NCBI RefSeq assembly: GCF_900447045.1
Contig: NZ_UAWH01000014.1
Span: 202,501-266,500 of the forward strand
Reading direction: 5' to 3'
Length of the DNA: 64,000 bases
Source: Clostridium paraputrificum
Lineage (GTDB): Bacteria; Bacillota; Clostridia; Clostridiales; Clostridiaceae
Shown: in pieces, positions 17,591 through 25,594 of the stretch
Layout: every line of letters starts with the position of its first letter
How positions within the stretch are numbered: position 1 is the first letter of the stretch
Translations under genes and position numbers: made by a program
Notes under the pieces: model-generated
Database searches by the model: none
Told to the model about the DNA's origin: nothing
The model's input: only the letters and a program-made list of their open reading frames with translations

Positions 17591-20320
17591 ATGAGTAAAT
17601 TAGATGAAGTTTATAACTCATTATTACAACTAGAAAATAAAGGCCGTAAAGGTATATCAGCAATAGAATTAAGTAATTTTATGGATTTAGATAGAGCTAA
17701 TATTTCTAGATATTTAAACACTTTATATAAAGAAGGAAAGCTGGAAAAAATAGAAGGTAGACCTGTATTATATTCTGTTATAAAAAAGAATAGCCTTTAT
17801 AAAAGTAAAGGTTCAACTATAGATTTAAATAACAAAAATAGCTTAGATAAAATGGTTGGGGCAGAACAAAGTCTGCAGATACCTATACAGCAGGCAAAAG
17901 CAGCTATGCTTTACCCCCCAAGAGGCTTACATACATTAATATTAGGAGAAACAGGTGTAGGTAAATCAATGTTTGCTGAATTAATGTATGAATTTGCAAG
18001 AGAGTCAGGTGTTATCTCTGAAAATGCTCCATTCATAAGATTTAATTGCGCTGACTATGTAGATAACCCTCAATTAGTCATGGCACAAATTTTTGGAGTG
18101 AAAAAAGGAGCATATACTGGTGCTGACTGCGATAAAGATGGACTTTTAAAAAAGGCTGATGGTGGAATTATATTTTTAGATGAAATACATAGGTTATCAC
18201 CTCAAGGTCAAGAAATGTTATTTACATATATAGATAAAGGTTATTTTAGACCATTAGGTGATACTGAAAATCCTATTAATGTAGAAGCTCAAATAATTAC
18301 GGCTACTACTGAAGAACCCCAATCATTCATGTTAAAGACATTTACTAGGAGAATACCTATGACTATAACATTACCATCATTAAAAGAGCGTAGTGTTCAA
18401 GAGAGGTATTACCTATTAGAAGAATTTATAAAAGAAGAGTCTGTAAGACTAGGAAAGAGTATATATTTTAATAAAAATGCGTTAATTTCATTTTTATTAT
18501 ATGATTGTCCTAATAATATAGGTCAATTAAAAAGTGATATACAATTAGCTTGTGCTAAAGCATTTCTTAATTATAAGGCAAATGGAAGAGATTATATTCT
18601 TGTAGAACAAAGTGATCTACATCAAAGAGTTAATAAGGGATTAATGAAGTTACAAGAATTTAGAGGTGAAGTAGATGAGCTTTTAAGAAATATGGGGGAT
18701 GTTCTTAGATTCTCCTATAAAGATAATGAAAATACATTTAATATGGTGGATTTTAAAGAGGAAAGTAAAATAACAGGTGAGTATTTTTATGATATTATAG
18801 AAAATAAATTAGAGGATCTTAAAAAAAAAGGATTAGAAGAAAAAGAAATAAATGATATTTTAAATATAGATATAGAAAGATATTTTCAAAAGTATATAAG
18901 AGACTTACCTAAAGAATTTAGAAGAGATGAAATAACTAAAATAGTAGATAGTGAAATAGTAGATATTGTTGCAGAGATTTTAGATATAGCTTCATCTAAA
19001 TTAGGCAGACAGTATGATGAAAAAGTATATTTTGGATTAGCGTTACATCTTCAAGGGAGTTTAGAAAGAATAAAGCAAGGGAATAAAATATATCATCCTA
19101 AATTAAATTTCATACGTTCACACTATTCTAAAGAATTTCTCATAGCTATGGAAGTTGCGCAGAAGATAGATAATAAGTTTGATGTTGAAGTTCCACTAGA
19201 TGAAATAGGATATCTTACTATGTTTATAGCAGCTAGACCTTACGAAATAGATGAGAAGAAAGATGGTAAGGTTGGTGTACTTGTTATAATGCATGGGCAT
19301 TCAACAGCTAGTAGCATGGTGGAAGTGGCTAATTCCTTGATAGGAGAAAATTATTCTAGAGCATTAGATATGCCTTTAACCATGAAGGCAGAACAAATGT
19401 ATGAAATAGCTAAACGAAAAGTAATTGAAATGAATAGTGGTAAAGGTGTTCTATTACTAGTTGATATGGGATCTTTGACCAACTTCGGAAGTATGATTAA
19501 AGAGGAAACAGGAATTGATGTAAGAGCAATTGATATGGTAAGTACATTATTAGTAATAGAAGCTGGAAGGAAGGCTATTAACGGAAGAGATATAAATGAA
19601 ATATACAAATCTTGTTTAGAAATAAGCAGATACGGTATACAAGGAGTAAGGAATAATACTGAATTAAAAGAAAATCTAATCATTACTGCTTGCTTTACAG
19701 GAGAAGGATCTGCGGAAAAGTTAAGACAAATACTATTGCAAAGACTATCTAATAGGGATAAAGTAAAGATTATTTCACTAAATATATTAGATAAATCTGA
19801 TTTTATCGATAAGATAGATAGTTTGAAGTTAGAGTATGGAATATTAGCTGTTGTAGGCACAGTATCATTAAATATAGAAGGAATTCCGTTCATTCCTGCA
19901 CCTGATATATTAGCGGAAGATGGTATAGATAGAATTGATGAGTTTATTAGTAGGGAAGAAGACTTTAAGAGAATTACAAAGTCTATAGATGCTCAAATTG
20001 AAAATATAGATGGTATTGAATTAGTTCAACTTGTAAGAGAAGCTATGGAACGAACAGAAGAAAACTTGGGTATAATGATATCTCATGAAGTTAAAGTTGG
20101 AATAATAATACATCTATGTTTTCTAATTGAGAAGACTATTAGTGGTGGTAAAGGAAAGAGTTTTGATAAACTTAATGAATATAGAGATAAGCACAGTAAG
20201 GAGTTTATTTTAGTTAAGCAAAGCTTAAGAAGAATTGAGTTGACTTATAATATTAATATATCTGATAATGAACTTGCATTTATAGTTAGAATGGTAACAG
20301 AAAATGATATATCTGTGTAA
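17591..20320 (+). CDS. LevR/CelR-type sigma-54-dependent transcriptional activator with PRD domains
   Basis: A 909-residue enhancer-binding protein. An N-terminal helix-turn-helix (about 1-65) binds DNA. The AAA+ domain carries Walker A GETGVGKS at 119-126, the sigma-54 contact loop GAYTGA at 173-178, and Walker B IIFLDEIH near 194-201. PTS-regulatory domains follow: PRD1 (about 445-550), an EIIA-Man-like domain with MHGHSTASS (about 560-690), an EIIB-like region, and PRD2 (about 800-905). Phosphorylation by PTS proteins would tune its activity. It lies directly upstream of a -24/-12 promoter and a PTS operon, its obvious target. A GGGGG ribosome binding site precedes the ATG. Confidence 0.95.
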   Translation: MSKLDEVYNSLLQLENKGRKGISAIELSNFMDLDRANISRYLNTLYKEGKLEKIEGRPVLYSVIKKNSLYKSKGSTIDLNNKNSLDKMVGAEQSLQIPIQQAKAAMLYPPRGLHTLILGETGVGKSMFAELMYEFARESGVISENAPFIRFNCADYVDNPQLVMAQIFGVKKGAYTGADCDKDGLLKKADGGIIFLDEIHRLSPQGQEMLFTYIDKGYFRPLGDTENPINVEAQIITATTEEPQSFMLKTFTRRIPMTITLPSLKERSVQERYYLLEEFIKEESVRLGKSIYFNKNALISFLLYDCPNNIGQLKSDIQLACAKAFLNYKANGRDYILVEQSDLHQRVNKGLMKLQEFRGEVDELLRNMGDVLRFSYKDNENTFNMVDFKEESKITGEYFYDIIENKLEDLKKKGLEEKEINDILNIDIERYFQKYIRDLPKEFRRDEITKIVDSEIVDIVAEILDIASSKLGRQYDEKVYFGLALHLQGSLERIKQGNKIYHPKLNFIRSHYSKEFLIAMEVAQKIDNKFDVEVPLDEIGYLTMFIAARPYEIDEKKDGKVGVLVIMHGHSTASSMVEVANSLIGENYSRALDMPLTMKAEQMYEIAKRKVIEMNSGKGVLLLVDMGSLTNFGSMIKEETGIDVRAIDMVSTLLVIEAGRKAINGRDINEIYKSCLEISRYGIQGVRNNTELKENLIITACFTGEGSAEKLRQILLQRLSNRDKVKIISLNILDKSDFIDKIDSLKLEYGILAVVGTVSLNIEGIPFIPAPDILAEDGIDRIDEFISREEDFKRITKSIDAQIENIDGIELVQLVREAMERTEENLGIMISHEVKVGIIIHLCFLIEKTISGGKGKSFDKLNEYRDKHSKEFILVKQSLRRIELTYNINISDNELAFIVRMVTENDISV

Positions 20321-20368
20321 TAGTTAAAGAGAGTGTGTAAAAAAAGTAGTGTGTAAAATTGTGTGTAA
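20313..20368 (+). promoter_or_regulatory. Candidate upstream activator sites of the sigma-54 promoter
   Basis: The octamer GTGTGTAA occurs at 20333-20340, 20349-20356 and 20361-20368, with a near copy CTGTGTAA at 20313-20320 inside the end of the activator gene. The tandem direct repeats end about 97 bp before the -24 element, the usual distance for enhancer sites. Binding by the upstream LevR-type protein is inferred. Confidence 0.5.
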
Positions 20369-20405
20369 GATAACTGTGTATTTAAAATACATAGTTATCT
20401 TTTGT
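20367..20405 (+). terminator. Rho-independent terminator after the sigma-54 activator gene
   Basis: A long hairpin: AAGATAACT pairs with AGTTATCTT, extended by TGTATT/AATACA, with a small loop and a T-rich tail (TTTTGTTTTA). It separates the activator transcript from the sigma-54 operon. Confidence 0.85.
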
Positions 20406-20465
20406 TTTACCTTTAGAAAACTTAGGTATAGAGTCATTTGAAAAAAAGTAAAAAAAGATAAATAG

Positions 20466-20483
20466 TTGGCATACAAATTGCTT
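20466..20483 (+). promoter_or_regulatory. Sigma-54 (-24/-12) promoter of the PTS/MupG operon
   Basis: TTGGCATACAAATTGCTT matches the -24/-12 consensus TGGCAC-N5-TTGC, with exactly 10 bp between the invariant GG (20468-20469) and GC (20480-20481). It lies 72 bp before the IIB start codon and directly downstream of a sigma-54 activator gene. Confidence 0.88.
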
Positions 20484-20554
20484 ATAATATATAGTGCAAA
20501 AGTAAATAATTTAAAATTAAAAAATTATAAATATAATTTGAGGGGGAATCAACC

Positions 20555-20863
20555 ATGTTAAAAATTTTATTATGTTGTTCAGCTGGTATGTCAACTAGCT
20601 TATTAGTAACTAAGATGCAAGCTGCTGCTAAAGAGCAAGGAATTGAATGTTCAATCCAAGCTATGGCAGAAGGTGAAGTTAAGAATCACGAAGACGAAAT
20701 GGACGTATTATTATTAGGACCACAAGTTAGATTCTTATTAAAGAAGATGAAGGAAAAATATGAACCAAAGGGAATTCCAGTAGACATAATCCCAACAGTT
20801 GATTATGGAACAATGAATGGTGCAAAAGTTTTAGCTTTAGCATTAAAGATGGCTGGAAAGTAA
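20555..20863 (+). CDS. PTS lactose/cellobiose-family EIIB component
   Basis: A 102-residue IIB protein of the lactose/chitobiose class. Its N-terminus ILLCCSAGMSTSLL places the phospho-accepting Cys at residue 8, in the CSAGMS loop. The protein relays phosphate from IIA to the incoming sugar. A GAGGGGG ribosome binding site precedes the ATG. It is the first gene after the sigma-54 promoter. The expected membrane partner IIC is not found in the window. Confidence 0.94.
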   Translation: MLKILLCCSAGMSTSLLVTKMQAAAKEQGIECSIQAMAEGEVKNHEDEMDVLLLGPQVRFLLKKMKEKYEPKGIPVDIIPTVDYGTMNGAKVLALALKMAGK

Positions 20864-20921
20864 TTTAGCTTATAAAAAGGGGAGAATACTGGGGGGTATT
20901 TATATCGGCATATAAGCTAAA
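20864..20921 (+). other. Intercistronic inverted repeat between the IIB and IIA genes
   Basis: The perfect 11-bp arms TTTAGCTTATA and TATAAGCTAAA enclose a 36-nt loop that itself holds the hairpin AATAC/GTATT around a run of G. It starts just after the IIB stop codon. There is no T-tract, so it is more likely an mRNA stability or processing element than a terminator. Confidence 0.6.
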
Positions 20922-20945
20922 GTCAAATGAAAGGATGTATAAGTA

Positions 20946-21242
20946 ATGGAAGAAATCATAATGAATTTAATTATGCACAGTGGAGAAGCTAGAAGCTACT
21001 CTATGGAGGCTATTCAAGCAGCAAAAGAAAATAACATAGAAGAAGCTAAAAGTTTAATAGAAAAAGCTGATGAAGAATTAGGACATGCACATAATGCACA
21101 AACAAGCTTAATTCAAGCAGAAGCAGGTGGAGATAAGGCAGAGTTTTCATTATTACTTTGTCACGCACAAGACCACTTCATGACTACAATGACATTAAAA
21201 GATGTAGCTATAGAAATAATTGATATATACACAAGATTATAG
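20946..21242 (+). CDS. PTS lactose/cellobiose-family EIIA component
   Basis: A 98-residue helical IIA protein of the lactose/chitobiose class. The signature LLCHAQDHFMT puts the phospho-accepting His at 73 and the trimer-centre metal-binding Asp at 76. It receives phosphate from HPr and passes it to IIB. The ribosome binding site is AAAGGATG. It belongs to the same sigma-54 operon as IIB; there is no IIC gene between or after them. Confidence 0.94.
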   Translation: MEEIIMNLIMHSGEARSYSMEAIQAAKENNIEEAKSLIEKADEELGHAHNAQTSLIQAEAGGDKAEFSLLLCHAQDHFMTTMTLKDVAIEIIDIYTRL

Positions 21243-21255
21243 TATCAATTTAATA

Positions 21256-21284
21256 TGAACTCTAATGTTTTACATTAGAGTTCA
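21256..21284 (+). other. Intercistronic hairpin between the IIA and kinase genes
   Basis: The perfect 12-bp stem TGAACTCTAATG/CATTAGAGTTCA with a 5-nt loop is not followed by a clear T-tract (TTAACTATAATT). It could be a weak terminator or an RNA-processing site that lowers expression of the downstream kinase and mupG relative to the PTS genes. Confidence 0.6.
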
Positions 21285-21372
21285 TTAACTATAATTCTAT
21301 TGTTTCAACGCTGATGAACGGATTATTTTAATACAGAATTAGATGAGAAATAATTAATAAAGGGGAATAGTT

Positions 21373-22266
21373 ATGGATTATATAATTGGAGTAGATGGAG
21401 GAGGCACTAAAACTGAAGCTGTTGCTTATGACTTAAGTGGGGAAGTTTTAGCAAGAGCGCTAACTGGTTTTGGTAACCTTGTTAATGGAAAAGAAGAAGC
21501 TTTAAATAACATAACTACTTCAATAGAAGAGTTAATTATAAAGCTTGGACAAGATGGGTTAAAGGGAATATACTTGGGGATTGCAGGAAGTGAAGTTGGG
21601 GAAAACGCTAAATTAATTTATAATGAAGTAAAGAATAAGTTTTCTTTAGAACCAGTGGTTATGAATGATGGTGACTTGGCTTTAAAGGCATTATTAGAAG
21701 GTGAAGATGGAATTCTAGTAATAGCAGGAACGGGGTCAACAGCATTTGGTGTTAAAGAAGATAAACAGGCACGTTGTGGTGGATGGGGCCACCTACTTGG
21801 AGACGAAGGAAGTGCCTATAATATTTCTATAGAAGCTTTCAAAAGAATGATTCATGAAGAGGATTATGGAATTGATAGAAGTGAACTTTCACAGGCTATT
21901 TTAGATAAATTGAACATGACTACTGTAGATGAAATTGTTGGGTTTATCTATTCTGCAACAAAAGATGAGATTGCTGCGATGGCCAGCTTAGTATCTATTT
22001 ATGCTGAAAAAGGTGATGACTATGCTAAAAATATATTAATAAATGAAGGTATAGAAATTGCAAAGTCAGCAGAGAGGGTATTTAAGAAATTAAACTTTGA
22101 TAAATGTAGAATAGGATTAGTAGGGGGCGTTATTAGAAAATCTAAAGATTTAAGAAAAGCCTTCGAAAATTATCTGAAAGAAAATATTAATGTAGTTGCT
22201 TATGTTGATAACGATGTTTCAGCTGCAAAAGGAGCATACTATATTTACCAAAAAACAAACAACTGA
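21373..22266 (+). CDS. BadF/BadG-family ATPase, probable amino-sugar kinase (MurK/NagK-like)
   Basis: A 297-residue ASKHA-fold kinase. The N-terminal phosphate-1 loop IIGVDGGGTKTEAVAYD and the motif VIAGTGSTAFGV are typical of GlcNAc/MurNAc kinases in the BadF family; Clostridium MurK is a known member. GGWGHLLGDEGSAYNI is the conserved sugar-proximal segment. It lies 20 nt before mupG, which supports a role in phosphorylating an amino sugar released from cell-wall fragments. The exact substrate (GlcNAc or MurNAc) cannot be decided here. Confidence 0.85.
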   Translation: MDYIIGVDGGGTKTEAVAYDLSGEVLARALTGFGNLVNGKEEALNNITTSIEELIIKLGQDGLKGIYLGIAGSEVGENAKLIYNEVKNKFSLEPVVMNDGDLALKALLEGEDGILVIAGTGSTAFGVKEDKQARCGGWGHLLGDEGSAYNISIEAFKRMIHEEDYGIDRSELSQAILDKLNMTTVDEIVGFIYSATKDEIAAMASLVSIYAEKGDDYAKNILINEGIEIAKSAERVFKKLNFDKCRIGLVGGVIRKSKDLRKAFENYLKENINVVAYVDNDVSAAKGAYYIYQKTNN

Positions 22267-22285
22267 TTTTATTGGAGGGCACATA

Positions 22286-23374
22286 ATGAAAAGATTAGGG
22301 ATTTCAGTTTATCCAAGTCATAGTTCTATGGATGAAATAATTGAGTATGTAGAGTTAGCTGCAAAATATGGCTTTAAGAGAATTTTTACTTGTCTACTTT
22401 CTGTAGAAGGAAAAACTACTGAAGAAGTAGTTGCAGAATTCAAAAGAATGTTAGATGTAGCAAACAAGCATGGAATGGAAGTAATAGCAGATTTAGATCC
22501 AACAGTATTTAAGAACTTAGGAGCATCTATAACAGATTTATCTGTATTTAAAGAAATGGGATTAAGCGGAATTAGATTTGATGAAGGTTTTGCTGGAAAT
22601 GAAGAATCTATAATGTCATTTAATCCATATGATTTAAAAGTTGAATTAAATATGAGTAATGGTACAAAGTATGTAGACAACATATTATCATTTAGACCAA
22701 ATGTAAACAACATATATGGATGCCATAACTTCTATCCACATGTTTATACTGGACTTTCATTAGAACATTATATGAAATGTACAGAACAATTTAAGGAATT
22801 AGGAATTAATACAGCTGCCTTTGTAAATTCTCCAACAGCTAAGTTTGGACCATGGCCTGTATCAGAAGGGTTATGTACTTTAGAAATGCATAGAGATATG
22901 CCAATAGATGTTCAAGCGAAACATTTATTTGCAACAGGTATTGATGATGTTATAATAGCTAACTGTTATGCATCTGAAGAAGAATTAAAGGCTTTAAGTG
23001 AAATTAATAAAGAAATGCTTGAGTTCACAGTTGAATTAGTTGATGGAATTCCTGAAATAGAAAGAAAAATCGTTCTTGAAGAATTCCACTTCAACAGAGG
23101 AGATAATTCAGAATACATGGCTAGATCAACTCAATCTAGAGTTAAGTATAAAGGTGAGAAGTTCCCACCATTTAACACTCCAGATATAAAAAGAGGAGAT
23201 ATAATTGTAGAATCTGATTTATATACTAGATATGCTGGAGAGCTACAAGTAGCACTTAAGGATATGAAGAACAGTGGAAAGAGTAATGTAGTTGCTAGAA
23301 TAGTAGAAGAAGAATTATTCTTATTAGATTACATTGAGCCATGGACTAAGTTCTCATTCAAATTAAAGAAATAG
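22286..23374 (+). CDS. mupG: MupG-type (DUF871) 6-phospho-N-acetylmuramidase
   Basis: A 362-residue protein of the DUF871/MupG family with a TIM-barrel N-domain (LGISVYPSHSSMDEIIEYV, EVIADLDPTVF) and a small C-terminal cyclophilin-like domain. In Staphylococcus, MupG splits MurNAc-6-phosphate-GlcNAc in the cytoplasm after PTS import. The start ATG at 22286 follows TTGGAGGGC; a frame open from 22196 overlaps the kinase gene and is rejected. It is the last gene of the sigma-54 operon, followed by a strong terminator. Confidence 0.88.
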   Translation: MKRLGISVYPSHSSMDEIIEYVELAAKYGFKRIFTCLLSVEGKTTEEVVAEFKRMLDVANKHGMEVIADLDPTVFKNLGASITDLSVFKEMGLSGIRFDEGFAGNEESIMSFNPYDLKVELNMSNGTKYVDNILSFRPNVNNIYGCHNFYPHVYTGLSLEHYMKCTEQFKELGINTAAFVNSPTAKFGPWPVSEGLCTLEMHRDMPIDVQAKHLFATGIDDVIIANCYASEEELKALSEINKEMLEFTVELVDGIPEIERKIVLEEFHFNRGDNSEYMARSTQSRVKYKGEKFPPFNTPDIKRGDIIVESDLYTRYAGELQVALKDMKNSGKSNVVARIVEEELFLLDYIEPWTKFSFKLKK

Positions 23375-23382
23375 TTAGTTAC

Positions 23383-23410
23383 GCCGTAGATATTTATCTA
23401 CGGCTTTTTT
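23383..23410 (+). terminator. Rho-independent terminator after mupG
   Basis: The perfect 9-bp stem GCCGTAGAT/ATCTACGGC with a 4-nt loop is followed by six T, 8 nt after the stop codon. Confidence 0.92.
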
Positions 23411-23421
23411 CTTTATATTTA

Positions 23422-23506
23422 GTAGGCGTGGGTGAGATATTTGTTTCCATTTGACTTGGAGCTTAGCCGCGGAACAATCAAAATAAATATCCATGCTACT
23501 TTTTTT
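23422..23506 (+). repeat. Dispersed intergenic repeat, copy R3
   Basis: The 5' arm GTAGGCGTGGGTGAGATATT continues into TGTTTCC. The core has TTGACTTGGAGCTT, and the 3' side GGAACAATCAAAATAAATAT ends CCATGCTAC with seven T. The arm ends GTAG/CTAC and CGTGG/CCATG pair and differ from those of copy R5 in a compensatory way. It lies 11 nt after the mupG terminator. Confidence 0.75.
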
Positions 23507-23516
23507 ATGTTAATAA

Positions 23517-23545
23517 TTGACATTGTAAATTTTCCTTGATAGAAT
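23517..23545 (+). promoter_or_regulatory. Promoter of the MATE gene leader
   Basis: TTGACA (23517-23522), a 17-bp spacer, and TAGAAT (23540-23545) make a near-consensus housekeeping promoter. Transcription would start near 23552, leaving a leader of about 85 nt. Confidence 0.75.
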
Positions 23546-23575
23546 ATCTAAAGATAATTAACCAACAAATAGTGA

Positions 23576-23621
23576 GAAGCAACCACTTTAACTCTTCTAA
23601 AGTGCTTGCTTCATTTTTATT
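23576..23621 (+). terminator. Attenuator-like terminator in the 5' leader of the MATE gene
   Basis: The stem GAAGCAA/TTGCTTC continues after a C:C mismatch into CACTTTA/TAAAGTG, with a 7-nt loop, followed by ATTTTTATT. It lies between a strong promoter and the ribosome binding site AAGGGGG, so it would stop transcription before the gene unless overridden. Confidence 0.75.
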
Positions 23622-23635
23622 ATTAAGGGGGACAT

Positions 23636-24994
23636 ATGAAAGCAATTTTAGAAAGAGACAAAACATTTTATAAAAAAATATTTGTAATAGCATTACCAAT
23701 TATAATTCAAAACTTTATTACCTCATCATTAAATATAGTGGATACAATTATGATTGGAAAATTAGGTGAAGTAGAAATAGCCTCAGTAGGAATAGGAAAT
23801 CAGTATTTTTTCTTATTTAATATTTTAATTATGGGAATGTTTAGTGGGATGGCCGTATATACTTCGCAGTATTGGGGAAGAAAAGATATAGCAAGTATAA
23901 AAAAAGTAGTAGGTTTAGGAAGTTTATTAGCAGTAATTATAGGATTAATATTTACAGTGGTTGCACTAATATCTCCTAGTTTTATTGTTTCTATATTTAA
24001 TAAAAGTACAGATGTTATACGATTAGGCTCAGAATATCTAGGAGTTGTATGTTTAAGCTATGTATTTACTGCATTAACATTTAATTTTGCAACTGCATTA
24101 AGGTGTATTGAAAAAACATCTATTCCAATGTTAGTAAGTGCAGTAGCATTATTAACTAATACATTTTTAAACTGGGTATTTATATTTGGAAATTTAGGGG
24201 CTCCTGCTATGGGAGTAAAAGGAGCTGCTATAGCAACATTAATAGCAAGGGTATTAGAAACGACTATATTGATAGCATATATTTATATTTCTAAGAGTGT
24301 ATTGGCTGGTAATATGAAAGAATTATTTTCATTTTCTAGAGATTTTGTAAAGATGATATTTATAACTATGATTCCTGTTTTATTAAATGAAGGATGCTGG
24401 GGGCTAGGATCAGTAATGTATAATGTTATTTATGGAAGAATAGGTACCCAAGCTATAGCCTCAGTTCAGATTGCAACTACAGTATATAACCTGTTTATGG
24501 TAGTCATTTTTGGAATAGGATCAGCATCTCTTGTTATAGTTGGAAATGAAATTGGTAGGGGAGATAAGGACAAGGGATATAAATATGGCAAGAAGTGTGT
24601 GATGTTAGGGTGTATAGTAGGAATAATTTTATCTTTAGGGCTAATATTATTATCTAATCAAATAGTAACTTTATATGATGTATCTGAGCAAGTGAGGATA
24701 TGGGCAAGAAATATTTTATATGTAATAGCATTTATAATGGTAATTAGAGTTTATAACATTATAATAATTGTGGGTGTTTTAAGAGGTGGAGGAGATGCAA
24801 AGGTATCATTAGCTATTGAAGCATCAACAATGTGGCTTATAGGAGTTCCTGTAGCCTTTATAGGTGCTTTTATACTTAAGCTACCTGTATATCAAGTTTA
24901 TGCTTTATGTACTTTAGAAGAGATTGTAAAAGGGGTATTTTGCTTAAGAAGATTTAAATCTAAAAAGTGGATTAATAACTTAGTAGAGCAATAA
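23636..24994 (+). CDS. MATE-family multidrug/cation efflux transporter
   Basis: A 452-residue membrane protein with about twelve hydrophobic helices in two repeats. The first is IFVIALPIIIQNFITSSLN and the second begins near FVKMIFITMIPVLLNEGCWG. MATE transporters export cationic compounds using Na+ or H+ gradients. The start follows AAGGGGGACAT. A TTGACA promoter and a terminator-like hairpin precede it, so expression is probably controlled by attenuation. It is a different subfamily from the second MATE gene at 26696. The substrate is unknown. Confidence 0.92.
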   Translation: MKAILERDKTFYKKIFVIALPIIIQNFITSSLNIVDTIMIGKLGEVEIASVGIGNQYFFLFNILIMGMFSGMAVYTSQYWGRKDIASIKKVVGLGSLLAVIIGLIFTVVALISPSFIVSIFNKSTDVIRLGSEYLGVVCLSYVFTALTFNFATALRCIEKTSIPMLVSAVALLTNTFLNWVFIFGNLGAPAMGVKGAAIATLIARVLETTILIAYIYISKSVLAGNMKELFSFSRDFVKMIFITMIPVLLNEGCWGLGSVMYNVIYGRIGTQAIASVQIATTVYNLFMVVIFGIGSASLVIVGNEIGRGDKDKGYKYGKKCVMLGCIVGIILSLGLILLSNQIVTLYDVSEQVRIWARNILYVIAFIMVIRVYNIIIIVGVLRGGGDAKVSLAIEASTMWLIGVPVAFIGAFILKLPVYQVYALCTLEEIVKGVFCLRRFKSKKWINNLVEQ

Positions 24995-25079
24995 TGATAA
25001 ATTTTAACAGAATAATAGCACATTTCTTTTTCTCAAACATATTTTATAAGTATAAAGAACAACTACGGAGGTAAAAGTT

Positions 25080-25481
25080 ATGAGCGGGAAATGTGCTGTA
25101 TGTTCAGTATGTCCAAGAGAAAATCAACAAATAGAGGCTGTTATTAAATTACCAGTTGAGAAGAGATCAGTTATTCATGGTACAGTTTTAGATGCTAATG
25201 GATGCCCAGTAGCAGATGCTGTTGTTAAACTACTTCAAGTAGTAGATGGTTGCAAATTACCATGTCCATTGACTCACACATTTACAGATCAATATGGACA
25301 ATTCTTACTAGGACCTTTATGCCCAAATAGAAAATATATGTTAAAGGTTTATAAAGATAATATCCAAGTTAAGTATATGCCATTAGATGTTTCTTGCTAC
25401 GATGGTAAATGCATTGGTGTTAATCCAGCAAGTGGTTGTGGATGCAAAGGTAATTCAGACAATAATAGCTGCGGTTGCTAG
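25080..25481 (+). CDS. Cys-rich protein with carboxypeptidase-regulatory-like domain
   Basis: A 133-residue protein. The Cys-rich head CAVCSVC is followed by a beta-sandwich of the carboxypeptidase-regulatory-like class (RSVIHGTVLDANGCPVADAV, FTDQYGQFLLGPL). The tail is CGCKG...CGC; Cys totals thirteen. There is no signal peptide. Cys-rich proteins of this shape occur in clostridial spores, so a spore-surface role is possible but unproven. Metal binding is another option. The ribosome binding site is ACGGAGG, and a terminator follows the stop. Confidence 0.8.
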   Translation: MSGKCAVCSVCPRENQQIEAVIKLPVEKRSVIHGTVLDANGCPVADAVVKLLQVVDGCKLPCPLTHTFTDQYGQFLLGPLCPNRKYMLKVYKDNIQVKYMPLDVSCYDGKCIGVNPASGCGCKGNSDNNSCGC

Positions 25482-25501
25482 AAATAACTAAAGTAATTTA
25501 C

Positions 25502-25526
25502 AAAAAGCCCTTTTTAAGGGCTTTTT
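25502..25526 (+). terminator. Rho-independent terminator
   Basis: The stem AAAAAGCCCTT/AAGGGCTTTTT with a TTT loop ends the Cys-rich protein gene. Confidence 0.9.
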
Positions 25527-25594
25527 ATTCTTTTATAGATATTATATACTAATAAGGTTAAAATATTTAAGATTTTGTATAGTGGGAGAAAAGG

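Noticed and set aside
19351-19893. A 180-residue minus-strand open frame inside the sigma-54 activator gene
   Set aside because: It is antisense to the conserved EIIA-like domain of the activator; no ribosome binding site and no family.
22196-22285. A 30-codon N-terminal extension of MupG
   Set aside because: It overlaps the kinase gene end; TTGGAGGGC directly before the ATG at 22286 marks the true start.
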